Source of the DNA: Actinocrispum wychmicini
Lineage (GTDB): Bacteria; Actinomycetota; Actinomycetes; Mycobacteriales; Pseudonocardiaceae
NCBI RefSeq assembly: GCF_004345645.1
Contig: NZ_SLWS01000014.1
Span: forward strand, 186,001-250,000
DNA length: 64,000 bases
Direction of reading: 5' to 3'
Shown: in pieces, positions 25,240 through 32,641 of the stretch
How positions within the stretch are numbered: position 1 is the first letter of the stretch
How the letters are laid out: the number at the start of each line of letters is the position of its first letter
Notes under the pieces: model-generated
Seen by the model: only the letters and a program-made list of their open reading frames with translations
Told to the model about the DNA's origin: nothing
The model's database searches: none
Translations under genes and position numbers: made by a program

Positions 25240-26085
25240 GTGCCGACAAACCAGCAACGTCGGGAGGCGGCCAAACGCAAGCTGGAACGCCAGCTGGCGA
25301 ACAGGGCTGAGCGGGCGAAGAAACGCCGGATCTGGACAGCCGGGATCACCATCGGCGCGGTTGTGGTGGTCGCCGGCCTGATCACCCTCCTGGTGGTGCT
25401 GAACAGTGGGGGCAGTAGCACCCCTGCGGCCCAGCCGAGCGACGCGTCGACACCCCCGTCGACACCTCAGGCGCCGCCGTTGACCAACGGGCCGTGCAAG
25501 TACACGACCGCGTCGTCGCCCGCGGCCAAGCAGGTCGCCCCGCCGCCGGACGTCGACCCGACGCCGAACACCGGCACCGCCAAGGTGCTGCTCAAGACCA
25601 ACCAGGGCGACATCCCGGTCACCATCGACCGGTCGAAGGCGCCGTGCACCGCGCAGGCCATCGAGCACCTGGTGAAGTCGAAGTACTACGACGGCGTGCC
25701 GTGCCACCGGCTCACCGGCGGGGACAGCCTCAAGGTCCTGCAGTGCGGCGACCCGAGCGGCCAGGGCAACGGCGGCCCCGGCTTCGAGATCAAGGACGAG
25801 CTGCCGACCGGTCTGAAGCCGGACCCGACCGGCCAGGCCGTGATCTACCCGAGGGGCGCGTTGGCCATGGCCAACAGCGGCCCGAACACCAACGGGAGCC
25901 AGTTCTTCCTGGTGTACGGGGACAGCACGCTGGGCCCGAACTACACCCTCTTCGGCAACGTCGACCCGGCCGGGCTGACCACGATCGACAAGATCGCGGC
26001 CGGTGGCATCACCCCGGGCCAGAACGGCCCGACGGACGGCGCCCCGAAGAACCCGGTCACCATCACCACCGCGACCGAGTCCTGA
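25240..26085 (+). CDS. membrane-anchored cyclophilin-type peptidyl-prolyl isomerase
   Basis: The 281-residue protein begins MPTNQQRREAAKRKLERQL, a basic helix shared with the Rv2582 family. One membrane span follows (residues about 38-58), then a Ser/Thr/Pro linker and an external cyclophilin domain: TNQGDIPVTIDRSKAPCTA, YYDGVPCHRL, GALAMANSGPNTNGSQFFLVYG and YTLFGNV. It should assist folding of exported proteins. The start is GTG 25240, six bases after GGGAGG; GTG 25234 abuts the Shine-Dalgarno and is unlikely. Confidence 0.92.
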   Translation: MPTNQQRREAAKRKLERQLANRAERAKKRRIWTAGITIGAVVVVAGLITLLVVLNSGGSSTPAAQPSDASTPPSTPQAPPLTNGPCKYTTASSPAAKQVAPPPDVDPTPNTGTAKVLLKTNQGDIPVTIDRSKAPCTAQAIEHLVKSKYYDGVPCHRLTGGDSLKVLQCGDPSGQGNGGPGFEIKDELPTGLKPDPTGQAVIYPRGALAMANSGPNTNGSQFFLVYGDSTLGPNYTLFGNVDPAGLTTIDKIAAGGITPGQNGPTDGAPKNPVTITTATES

Positions 26086-26097
26086 CGCACGGATAGC

Positions 26098-26129
26098 CGA
26101 CGGCCCCCGTGCTGCGCACGGGGCCGTCG
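26098..26129. terminator. bidirectional terminator hairpin
   Basis: A stem of about 14 bp with one bulged C (CGACGGCCCC.. / ..GGGGCCGTCG, tip GTGC-TGC-GCAC) lies between the convergent cyclophilin and SnoaL-like genes. There is no long T-run. Confidence 0.7.
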
Positions 26130-26131
26130 CG

Positions 26132-26512
26132 TTACGCGCCGCCGTCAGGGTTGTCGATGAGGTACCGCCATGTCCCGTCCGCGCCGCGACGGAACACGTC
26201 GGTGCCCGTGCCCGACAGGTTCATCTCCCGGCCGTCCGGCGCGGTGCCCTGGATGGACCAGTCCACGACGAGCAGGGCGATGCCGTCGACGATGTACGAG
26301 TGCCGGACCTCGGCCTTCATCGGCAACCCGAGCTCGCGCAGCCGGGCGAACCCGGCCATCCGGTCCGGGCCGCTCACCGGTTCCATGCCCGCGCGCGGGA
26401 TCAGCACACTGTCCGGCTCGTAGAGGCCCTCGATGGCCGCCAAGTCGTCGCCGTTGAACGCCGCGACCAAGGCCTTGACCACCTGAGTGGGATCGTCATG
26501 AGAAGTCGTCAT
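26132..26512 (-). CDS. SnoaL/NTF2-like protein
   Basis: The 126-residue protein has the NTF2-like alpha+beta barrel pattern: VVKALVAAFNGDDLAAIEGLY, PVSGPDRMAGFARL, ALLVVDWSIQG, TDVFRRGADGTWRYLIDNPDG. Members range from small isomerases to ligand-binding proteins; no catalytic residues can be singled out. It lies 31 bases upstream of nothing related and follows the terminator hairpin at its 3' end. Function unknown. Confidence 0.75.
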   Translation of the reverse strand: MTTSHDDPTQVVKALVAAFNGDDLAAIEGLYEPDSVLIPRAGMEPVSGPDRMAGFARLRELGLPMKAEVRHSYIVDGIALLVVDWSIQGTAPDGREMNLSGTGTDVFRRGADGTWRYLIDNPDGGA

Positions 26513-26543
26513 GACTCAAGCAGCATACCGCGACACCGCCCGG

Positions 26544-27629
26544 CTAGCCGAGCGGGGCGGTGTACCGGAAATGGCTGTCCATCAACGACTCGCACGCCTC
26601 GATCGCCTGGTGCAGCCGGTTCTGGCGGCTGCCGGTGAGCCGGGTCCACGGCACGCCCCGCTCGGTCAGCTTGTGCTCGAACAGACCCGTCATCCATTCG
26701 CGCAGATGTTCGCCGTCGCGCCAGCCGTCCTGCTCGAACGGCACTTCCCGGTGGTCGGTCAGCAGGTACAGCGCCGGGCGGCGGTCGCCCACGGCCGCGG
26801 CGACCTGCGGGTAGGCGCGGCCGAGGTAGCGTTCGCACCAGACACTCGCTGCCCAGGGGTCGTTGTCGCACACCAGGATCGGCCCGCCGGACCGGGCCGC
26901 CGCGTCCTCCGCCCTGGCCTGCCGGTCGGCCACGTCGACGAAGTCGCCGACCGTCCACACCAGACCGTCCACGGTCACGTCCGGGGTCATCGCGGTCGCC
27001 GCGGCCAGCTTCTGCTCGGTGTGCACCCGCCCGTACTCCGCTACCCACACAGCGCCGTAGTGGTCCGCGAGCGCACGGGAAACCGTTGTGGTGCCTGTGG
27101 ACTCAGCGCCGACAACGACCACCCGCGCGGCGAGCCCGGCGCGGGTCGGCTCGGCCAGTTCCGACCACCGGCGCCGGATGTCCGACCGGATCGCCGTTCC
27201 GGAGGTGGGGAACGCGTCCCGGCGCAGGTCGACGAGAACGTGTTGGGCGCCAAGGCGGGCGGCCAGCTCTTCGCCGTACTCCTCGCTGGTGAACACCGCG
27301 TCGACGGACGCGCTCGACGGGTCGCCGTCCATGATCGCCCGCCGGGACAGCACCGACCGGAAGACGCCGACGTGGGCCTCCCACACCGGGTCCGATTCGA
27401 AATCGGTGGGATGCTCGTCGATGTCGCCGAGGACCACCACCCCGGGGTCGTCCCTGTGCACCTCGGTCATCCAGGACACCCTGTCCCGCAACGGGATCGA
27501 CTCGACACTGGAGGCGAGGACGGCGACCGTGGTCCGGTCGCTCGCCGCCGCGGCCGTGCGGACGAGATGGTGGTGGCCGACGTGCGGCGGGTAGAACTTG
27601 CCCAGGACGAGCGCGTGCCGGAACGTCAT
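26544..27629 (-). CDS. nadR: NadR-type NMN adenylyltransferase / nicotinamide riboside kinase
   Basis: This is a bifunctional NAD-salvage enzyme. The N-terminal nucleotidyl transferase has GKFYPPHVGHHH with the HxGH motif at 16-19 and TSGTAIRSDIR. The C-terminal kinase starts VVVGAESTGTTT at 170-181, where the usual P-loop lysine is replaced by threonine, and contains ILVCDNDPWA and YLLTDHREVPFEQDGWRDG. It would convert nicotinamide riboside to NMN and NMN to NAD+. No DNA-binding domain is present, unlike enterobacterial NadR. Its ATG overlaps the pnuC stop by four bases, forming an uptake-plus-salvage operon. 361 residues. Confidence 0.9.
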   Translation of the reverse strand: MTFRHALVLGKFYPPHVGHHHLVRTAAAASDRTTVAVLASSVESIPLRDRVSWMTEVHRDDPGVVVLGDIDEHPTDFESDPVWEAHVGVFRSVLSRRAIMDGDPSSASVDAVFTSEEYGEELAARLGAQHVLVDLRRDAFPTSGTAIRSDIRRRWSELAEPTRAGLAARVVVVGAESTGTTTVSRALADHYGAVWVAEYGRVHTEQKLAAATAMTPDVTVDGLVWTVGDFVDVADRQARAEDAAARSGGPILVCDNDPWAASVWCERYLGRAYPQVAAAVGDRRPALYLLTDHREVPFEQDGWRDGEHLREWMTGLFEHKLTERGVPWTRLTGSRQNRLHQAIEACESLMDSHFRYTAPLG

Positions 27630-28201
27630 GCGGCCACCTGCTCCCGCGCCGCGGCCCGCCAGCCCACCAGGCCGTACCCACACAGCCCGAGGAAACCGAG
27701 ATAGAGGACCCCGGTCAGCCACAGGCCCTTGTAGGCGTACAGCGGCACGTAGATCACGTCCGCGGCGATCCACAGCCACCACGACTCAAGCTTCTTGCGG
27801 GCCTGCCCCCACGTCGCCAGCAGCGACAGGACCGTGGTCACCGCGTCCGCGAACGGCACGGTCGAATCGGTGTAGCGCACCAGCGCCCAAGTCACGAGCG
27901 CGGTCGACGCCACACCCACGGCCAGAAGCGTCCACCACTGCGTCGCGGTCGTCCGGCTGATCGGTAACTCGGTGTGCGCCGCGCCCCCGCGCAGCCACGC
28001 CCACCAGCCGTACGCCCCCAACGCTAAGTAAACGATCTGTAACGTGCCGTCCGCGTACAGGCCGCCTGTCATGAACAACACAAGGAAGAAGATGTTGTTG
28101 AGGATGCCGATCGGCCAGTTCCCCACGTTCTGCCGCGCCACCAGCCACACGCACAACGCACCAGTCACGAACCCGGCGATCTCGGTCCAACTCAACGACA
28201 T
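27626..28201 (-). CDS. pnuC: nicotinamide riboside transporter PnuC
   Basis: The 191-residue PnuC protein has about seven hydrophobic spans. Diagnostic segments are VARQNVGNWPIGILNNIFF, GAYGWWAWLRG and WWLWIAADVIYVPLYAYKG, matching the Trp/Asn residues that bind the riboside in the channel. It facilitates nicotinamide riboside entry, with trapping by the kinase domain of the overlapping nadR. ATG 28201 begins the family similarity; the open frame continues upstream into a palindromic intergenic region. Confidence 0.92.
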   Translation of the reverse strand: MSLSWTEIAGFVTGALCVWLVARQNVGNWPIGILNNIFFLVLFMTGGLYADGTLQIVYLALGAYGWWAWLRGGAAHTELPISRTTATQWWTLLAVGVASTALVTWALVRYTDSTVPFADAVTTVLSLLATWGQARKKLESWWLWIAADVIYVPLYAYKGLWLTGVLYLGFLGLCGYGLVGWRAAAREQVAA

Positions 28202-28577
28202 GGGCGAGAGTCTTTCAGCGTCCGATTGTCCTCGCTCCGCTCGGACGCGCTTGGCCGCCTGAAGCCGATCATTTCCACCCCGCCCCACGCGGCCGACATC
28301 TTCGCTGGGCCGCTTCCCGCCGTGCCCGGGGCGATGTCGGGCGTGTTGCGGCGCGGAAATGACCGGCGCGGCCAAGCGCAGGGCCGGCAGCATGCGGGGG
28401 GTCACACTGCCGGCTGTCACACACTGTCTCCCGGTGACATACAAAACACGTACAACGAGGCATGCGACGATGCGCGGAGCTGCATTTGTTACCAGCTGTC
28501 TGTTGTGTGGACACCTTCCGTCTGCCCACGGCGCTTAGCGTCCCGCCGGTACGTAAACCGATGGGAAAGGCCTTCAA
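28202..28577. other. intergenic region between pnuC and alkaline phosphatase
   Basis: This 376-base divergent gap contains the long palindrome listed separately and an AT-richer segment (28430-28560) that probably holds the phosphatase promoter. I see no clear Pho-box repeats (GTTCACC type) and no riboswitch I can name. Confidence 0.6.
28247..28379. repeat. long imperfect palindrome, REP/MITE-like
   Basis: The left arm (28247-28300) begins GCGCTTGGCC, contains TCATTTCC and ends CCGACATC. The right arm (28333-28379) begins GATGTCGG, contains GGAAATGA and ends GGCCAAGCGC. The blocks pair in order with small gaps around a 32-base loop. Such a 133-base nested inverted repeat could be a dispersed palindromic element or fold as structured RNA. 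Confidence 0.65.
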
Positions 28578-29975
28578 ATGAGAAGACGGGGCGTCACGGC
28601 CGTTGTCGCGTTATCGCTGCTCGTCGCCGCGGTCGGCGCCGGGTCGGCGGCCGGTTCGTCGTCCGACCACAGCAAAGACGGGGCTGTGTTCCAGGCGCTG
28701 TTCGACCGGCATCCCCGCAATGTCATCTTCTTCCTGGGTGACGGCATGGGGACGCAGGAGATCACGGCCGCTCGTTACTACCAGGGCGTCAGGAACAAGC
28801 TGAACGTCGACCGGATGGCGATCACCGGTTTCGACACCACCTGGTCGGTCAAGCCCGGCCCCAAGGCTCCCTACCTGCCGGACTACGACCCCGACTCGGC
28901 GTCCACCGGCAGCCAGTGGGCCACCGGCCAGAAGACCGTCGACGAGCGGATCTCCCAGGGGCCGAGCACCGCGCTCGACGTGCCCGGCGAGAACCTGCCG
29001 ACCGTGCTTGAGAAGGCACAGAAGCGCGGCATGAAGGTCGGCAACGTGTCGACCGCGGAGATCACCGACGCGACCCCGGCCGTCCTGGCCTCGCACGTCT
29101 CGCTGCGGGGCTGCCAGGGACCGGCCGACATGGCCGCGTGCCCGAAGGAGACCAAGGCCGCGGGTGGCCTGGGCTCCATCGCCGAGCAGGAGGTCGACCA
29201 CAACATCGACGTGTTGCTCGGTGGCGGGCGTGGCCGGTTCGAGCAGAAGGTCACCGGCGGTCCGGACGCGGGCAAGACCGTGGTCCAGGCCGCGCAGGAC
29301 AAGGGTTTCCAGTACGTGACCGACGCGAACGGCCTGGCCAACGTCAAGGACACCCGTAAGCCCGTGATCGGCCTGTTCAACGGCGGCAACATGTCGCTGG
29401 AGTGGAGCGGTCCGGCCGCGGCGCTCGGCAAGGGCAGCGCGCCCGCGCCGTGCGTCGAGAACCAGCGCCCGGCGAACGAGCCGAGCCTGGCGGACATGAC
29501 CACGAAGGCGATCAAGCTGCTCGAGAACGACCGCAGGCGCGGGTTCTTCCTGCAGGTCGAGGGTGCGTCGATCGACAAGCAGGACCACGCCACCAACGCG
29601 TGCGGCCAGATCGGCGAGACGGTCGCGTTCGACCGGGCGATCGGGGTGGCCCTGGACTACCAGCGGACCCACCCGGACACGCTCGTCGTGGTGACCGCGG
29701 ACCACGGCCACACCAGCCAGATCGTGTCCGAGGACGCGTCGGGTTCCGGTCTGCCGACCGGGTACTCGACCAACCTGGTGTCCAAGGACGGCCAGACGCT
29801 GACGCTGACGTACGGCACGGCCGGCTTCGGTGGCGACGGCAAGGCCCCGGCCGCCAAGGCGCCGAGCCAGCAGCACACCGGCACGGTGGTTCCGGTGTGG
29901 GGCAACGGTCCTGGTTCCCTGGCGCTGCTCGGCACCAACGATCACACGGACCTGTTCCGGGTGCTCGGCGGGTGA
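28578..29975 (+). CDS. phoA: secreted alkaline phosphatase (PhoA type)
   Basis: This 465-residue exported phosphomonoesterase has a basic signal peptide with hydrophobic core (VTAVVALSLLVAAVGAGSAAG). The metal-site motif is NVIFFLGDGMG at 48-58. The Asp-Ser nucleophile is at 106-107 (YDPDSASTGSQWATG). The second metal set is in FLQVEGASIDKQDHA, VVTADHGHTSQI and the C-terminal SQQHTGTVVPVW. It releases phosphate from extracellular esters. The start ATG follows GGGAAAGG by 8 bases. Confidence 0.93.
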   Translation: MRRRGVTAVVALSLLVAAVGAGSAAGSSSDHSKDGAVFQALFDRHPRNVIFFLGDGMGTQEITAARYYQGVRNKLNVDRMAITGFDTTWSVKPGPKAPYLPDYDPDSASTGSQWATGQKTVDERISQGPSTALDVPGENLPTVLEKAQKRGMKVGNVSTAEITDATPAVLASHVSLRGCQGPADMAACPKETKAAGGLGSIAEQEVDHNIDVLLGGGRGRFEQKVTGGPDAGKTVVQAAQDKGFQYVTDANGLANVKDTRKPVIGLFNGGNMSLEWSGPAAALGKGSAPAPCVENQRPANEPSLADMTTKAIKLLENDRRRGFFLQVEGASIDKQDHATNACGQIGETVAFDRAIGVALDYQRTHPDTLVVVTADHGHTSQIVSEDASGSGLPTGYSTNLVSKDGQTLTLTYGTAGFGGDGKAPAAKAPSQQHTGTVVPVWGNGPGSLALLGTNDHTDLFRVLGG

Positions 29976-29991
29976 GTTCGCGGCACGTCGA

Positions 29992-30021
29992 TTGACATGA
30001 CCTTCGAACATATGTTCGGAT
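29992..30021 (+). promoter_or_regulatory. SOS-type promoter of the radical SAM gene
   Basis: A consensus -35 TTGACA (29992-29997) and TCGGAT (30016-30021) as a possible -10 with an 18-base spacer would start transcription at or next to the ATG at 30029, giving a leaderless mRNA. The LexA box lies between and over these elements. Confidence 0.6.
30004..30019. promoter_or_regulatory. SOS (LexA) box upstream of the radical SAM gene
   Basis: TCGAACATATGTTCGG matches TCGAAC-N4-GTTCGA at 11 of 12 defined positions and ends nine bases before the start codon. I recall the M. tuberculosis orthologue Rv2578c as a LexA-regulon member; I have not checked this. Confidence 0.88.
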
Positions 30022-30028
30022 CAAGGTC

Positions 30029-31477
30029 ATGCGGTGGGACTCCCAGCGGGCGGATCGTGGGCAACTGGCCTTGCCAGGGCTGGTGCGCACGGTCCGCACG
30101 CCGGAGTTCGCCGGCGTCGTGTTCCATGAGGTGCACGCCAAGTCGGTGCTCAACAAGGTGCCGTCCAGTTCAAGCATGCCGTTCTCGTGGACGATCAACC
30201 CCTACCGCGGCTGTTCGCACGCCTGCACGTACTGCATGGCCGGCGACACCGCGATCCTGATGGCGGACGGGCGCACCAAGCCCCTCGCGGACATCCAGGT
30301 CGGCGACGAGATCTACGGCACCCAACGGCTCGGCCGGATGCGCCGGTACGCGCCGACCCGCGTGCTCGCCCACTGGTCGACGATCAAGCCGGCGTACCGG
30401 GTCACCCTGGCCGGCGGCACCGAACTGGTCGCCAGCGGCGACCACCGGTTCCTCACCGACCGCGGCTGGAAGCAGGTCGCCGAGGGCATCACCGGCCAGC
30501 CGTACCTGACGCCCGGCGTGCAGCTGATCGGCGCCGCAGACGGCTCCGTCACCGCTGGCTCGCACCTGGCGGTCGAGTCGATCGAACCGATCGGCCCGAA
30601 CGTCCCCCTCTACGACATCACCACGGGCACGGGCGACTTCATCGCCAACGGCGTGGTCAGCCACAACTGTTTCGCCCGAAACAGCCACACGTACCTGGAG
30701 TTCGACGCCGGCCACGACTTCGACACGCAGGTCGTGGTGAAGGTGAACGCGCCGGAGGTCGTCGCCCGGCAGCTTCAGTCCCGCACCTGGAAACGGGACC
30801 ACGTCGCCATGGGCACGAACACCGATCCGTACCAACGCGCCGAGGGCCGTTACCAGCTGATGCCCAGGATCGTCTCGGCGCTGGCGTCGTCCGGCACGCC
30901 GTTCTCCATCCTCACCAAGGGGACCGTGATGGTCCGTGACATCCCGTTGCTCACCCAGGTGAGCAAGGAGGTGCCGGTCGGGGTCGGGGTGTCGCTCGCG
31001 TTGCTGGACAAGGACCTGCAGCAACGCCTCGAACCGGGCACGCCCACCCCGCAGGCGCGGCTGGACATGATCAGCCGGCTCGCGGACGCGGGCCTGCCGT
31101 GCGGGGTGCTGGTGGCGCCGGTGTTGCCGTACCTGACCGACTCGCGGGCCCAGCTGGACAGCCTGATCTCGAAGATCGCCGCGGCGGGCGCGTCCGGGAT
31201 CAGCGCGATCCCGTTGCACCTGCGGCCCGGCACGCGGGAGTGGTTCGCCTCGTGGCTCAAGCGGGAACGTCCGGACCTGGTGGACTCGTACCGGGACGTC
31301 TACGGGCGTGGCAGCTATGCCAGCAAGCGGTACAAGGCACGGCTCGGTGAGCGGATCGGGCCGTTGCTGCGCCGGTACGGGATGGGCGGCTCCAGTTGGC
31401 CGCGCGGCAGCATGCCCGAGCAAGGGCCGGAACCGGCCACCCCGCAACAGCTGGAACTCATCCTGCCGGCCGACTGA
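30029..31477 (+). CDS. Rv2578c-family radical SAM protein interrupted by a mini-intein
   Basis: The reading frame encodes 482 residues, of which 69-213 are an intein; the spliced host protein is 337 residues, the expected family length. The radical SAM [4Fe-4S] motif is NPYRGCSHACTYC (C62, C66, then the third Cys). In the precursor that third position is C69, the first residue of the intein, and after splicing it is supplied by C214 (CFARNSHTYLEFDAG). Later segments AMGTNTDPYQRAEGRY and FSILTKGTVMVRDIPLL follow the SPL-like/Rv2578c pattern. The reaction is unknown; DNA-damage control suggests a repair role. The start ATG gives the family N-terminus MRWDSQR. No leader if the promoter above is right. 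Confidence 0.92.
   Translation: MRWDSQRADRGQLALPGLVRTVRTPEFAGVVFHEVHAKSVLNKVPSSSSMPFSWTINPYRGCSHACTYCMAGDTAILMADGRTKPLADIQVGDEIYGTQRLGRMRRYAPTRVLAHWSTIKPAYRVTLAGGTELVASGDHRFLTDRGWKQVAEGITGQPYLTPGVQLIGAADGSVTAGSHLAVESIEPIGPNVPLYDITTGTGDFIANGVVSHNCFARNSHTYLEFDAGHDFDTQVVVKVNAPEVVARQLQSRTWKRDHVAMGTNTDPYQRAEGRYQLMPRIVSALASSGTPFSILTKGTVMVRDIPLLTQVSKEVPVGVGVSLALLDKDLQQRLEPGTPTPQARLDMISRLADAGLPCGVLVAPVLPYLTDSRAQLDSLISKIAAAGASGISAIPLHLRPGTREWFASWLKRERPDLVDSYRDVYGRGSYASKRYKARLGERIGPLLRRYGMGGSSWPRGSMPEQGPEPATPQQLELILPAD
30233..30667 (+). other. mini-intein (145 residues) in the radical SAM gene
   Basis: Splicing block A is CMAGDTAILMADGRTKPLAD with nucleophile Cys1. Block B is LVASGDHRFLTDRGWKQV with the conserved His. 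Blocks F and G are VPLYDITTGTGDFIANG and VVSHN ending in the cyclizing Asn, followed by Cys+1. No homing-endonuclease blocks (LAGLIDADG) fit in 145 residues. Excision would join ...HACTY to CFARN, restoring the Fe-S motif. Confidence 0.95.
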
Positions 31478-31493
31478 GGTCCATAGTGGACTG

Positions 31494-32447
31494 TCAGTCG
31501 TGCCAGCCCCAGGCGACCGCGAAGGTACCCGGCCCGAAGCCGAGCGCGACCGCGTGGGTGTGCCCGGAGGCGTCAACGACCATCTCCCGGCGGGCGCTGG
31601 CGGACACGTCCTCGGCCGGCGTGGCGACCTGGTGGCAGTAGGACGGCGGGTCGGCCGGGTCGAACCGCATCTCGATCACGTAGTCCCGGGTCGGCAGCCG
31701 GAACCTGCGGCAGAAGACGTCGTCGTTGCGCGGGTACGGCGGCCCGTCCGAGGCCACCTCGTACTCCATGATCACGGTCTCGCCGCGGGCCAGCGGCCGG
31801 TCGAACAGCAGCTCGGCCACGATCAGCCCGGCCTCGGGGTCCTTCGCCACCCGGCCGAGCTGGCAGGACTGCAGTGGCACGATCCGGGGGAGCGGGTTGC
31901 CGGGCCGGGCCACGTCGTAGAGCGAGATCCAGCGGTCGGCGCCGTCCTGCTCGGACCGCAGCACCTGGCGGACCTTGATGCTGTGCTCGCCCCGGTCGGC
32001 CGCGATCTCCACCCGGTCGTGCTGGCTGATCCTGGTCAGCGCGGTGTCCGAGGCGAGGTCCATCCGGGACAGCAGCGGCCCCAGTTGGTCCTTGTTGTCC
32101 CAGAGCGCGTCCATCGAGATCGCGGCGGGGGCGCGCTGGGCCCGGCCGCGCGGCCGCGGTGGGCCGAGCAGCGCGGTTAACGAACCGGACTCGACGCCCA
32201 GAACCTCCTCAAGGTGCTTCAGGGCGCTCAGCGACTCGGGCCGCTCGGGCCGGCGCCGGCCGGACTGCCAGTAACTCAGCGCGGTCACGCTGATGGTCAG
32301 TCCACGGGCGCGCAGGCGGTACTGGATGCGGTCGAGGCTCAGGCCGCTGGCTCGGATGGCGGCCCGCAGCGCGACCGGGAAAGCGTCCCCGGCCAGCGCG
32401 TCGACCTCGTCGACGGCGCTGGTCTCACCAACCGCCCAATCGGCCAT
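31494..32447 (-). CDS. XRE-type helix-turn-helix regulator with C-terminal sensing domain
   Basis: The 317-residue protein has an N-terminal HTH: LSLDRIQYRLRARGLTISVT followed by ALSYWQSGRRRPERPESLSA, the XRE recognition pattern. The C-terminal 200 residues are beta-rich (EIAADRGEHSIKVRQVLRSE; VIMEYEVASDG; YVIEMRFDPADPPSYCHQVA) and probably bind a ligand or partner. GGGGAG lies 9 bases before the ATG. It is divergent from aspS and convergent with the radical SAM gene (16-base gap). Target genes are unknown. Confidence 0.82.
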   Translation of the reverse strand: MADWAVGETSAVDEVDALAGDAFPVALRAAIRASGLSLDRIQYRLRARGLTISVTALSYWQSGRRRPERPESLSALKHLEEVLGVESGSLTALLGPPRPRGRAQRAPAAISMDALWDNKDQLGPLLSRMDLASDTALTRISQHDRVEIAADRGEHSIKVRQVLRSEQDGADRWISLYDVARPGNPLPRIVPLQSCQLGRVAKDPEAGLIVAELLFDRPLARGETVIMEYEVASDGPPYPRNDDVFCRRFRLPTRDYVIEMRFDPADPPSYCHQVATPAEDVSASARREMVVDASGHTHAVALGFGPGTFAVAWGWHD

Positions 32448-32641
32448 CCGGTATGCTCCCCTGGCTTGACTTTCTCCTGCGTCGAGGCTACTTCGGGGTG
32501 ATCGGCCAAGGTACCGACAAGAGTCGGTGTTTCACATGCTGATCCGGGCCGCAACTGGTAGCCGAGCGTAAAAGGCGCAGCCTCGTTGGCTAGCCTTCTT
32601 GCGCCAAGAGGGACGTTTCGAATGCGAGGAGAGCACAACCC

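Noticed and set aside
28400..28577. Pho box upstream of alkaline phosphatase
   Set aside because: I could not find GTTCACC-type direct repeats; the region is only AT-richer.
32448..32641. T-box or other tRNA-sensing leader for aspS
   Set aside because: Only a short GGTAGCC/GGCTAGCC complementarity is visible; no specifier loop or T-box core could be identified.
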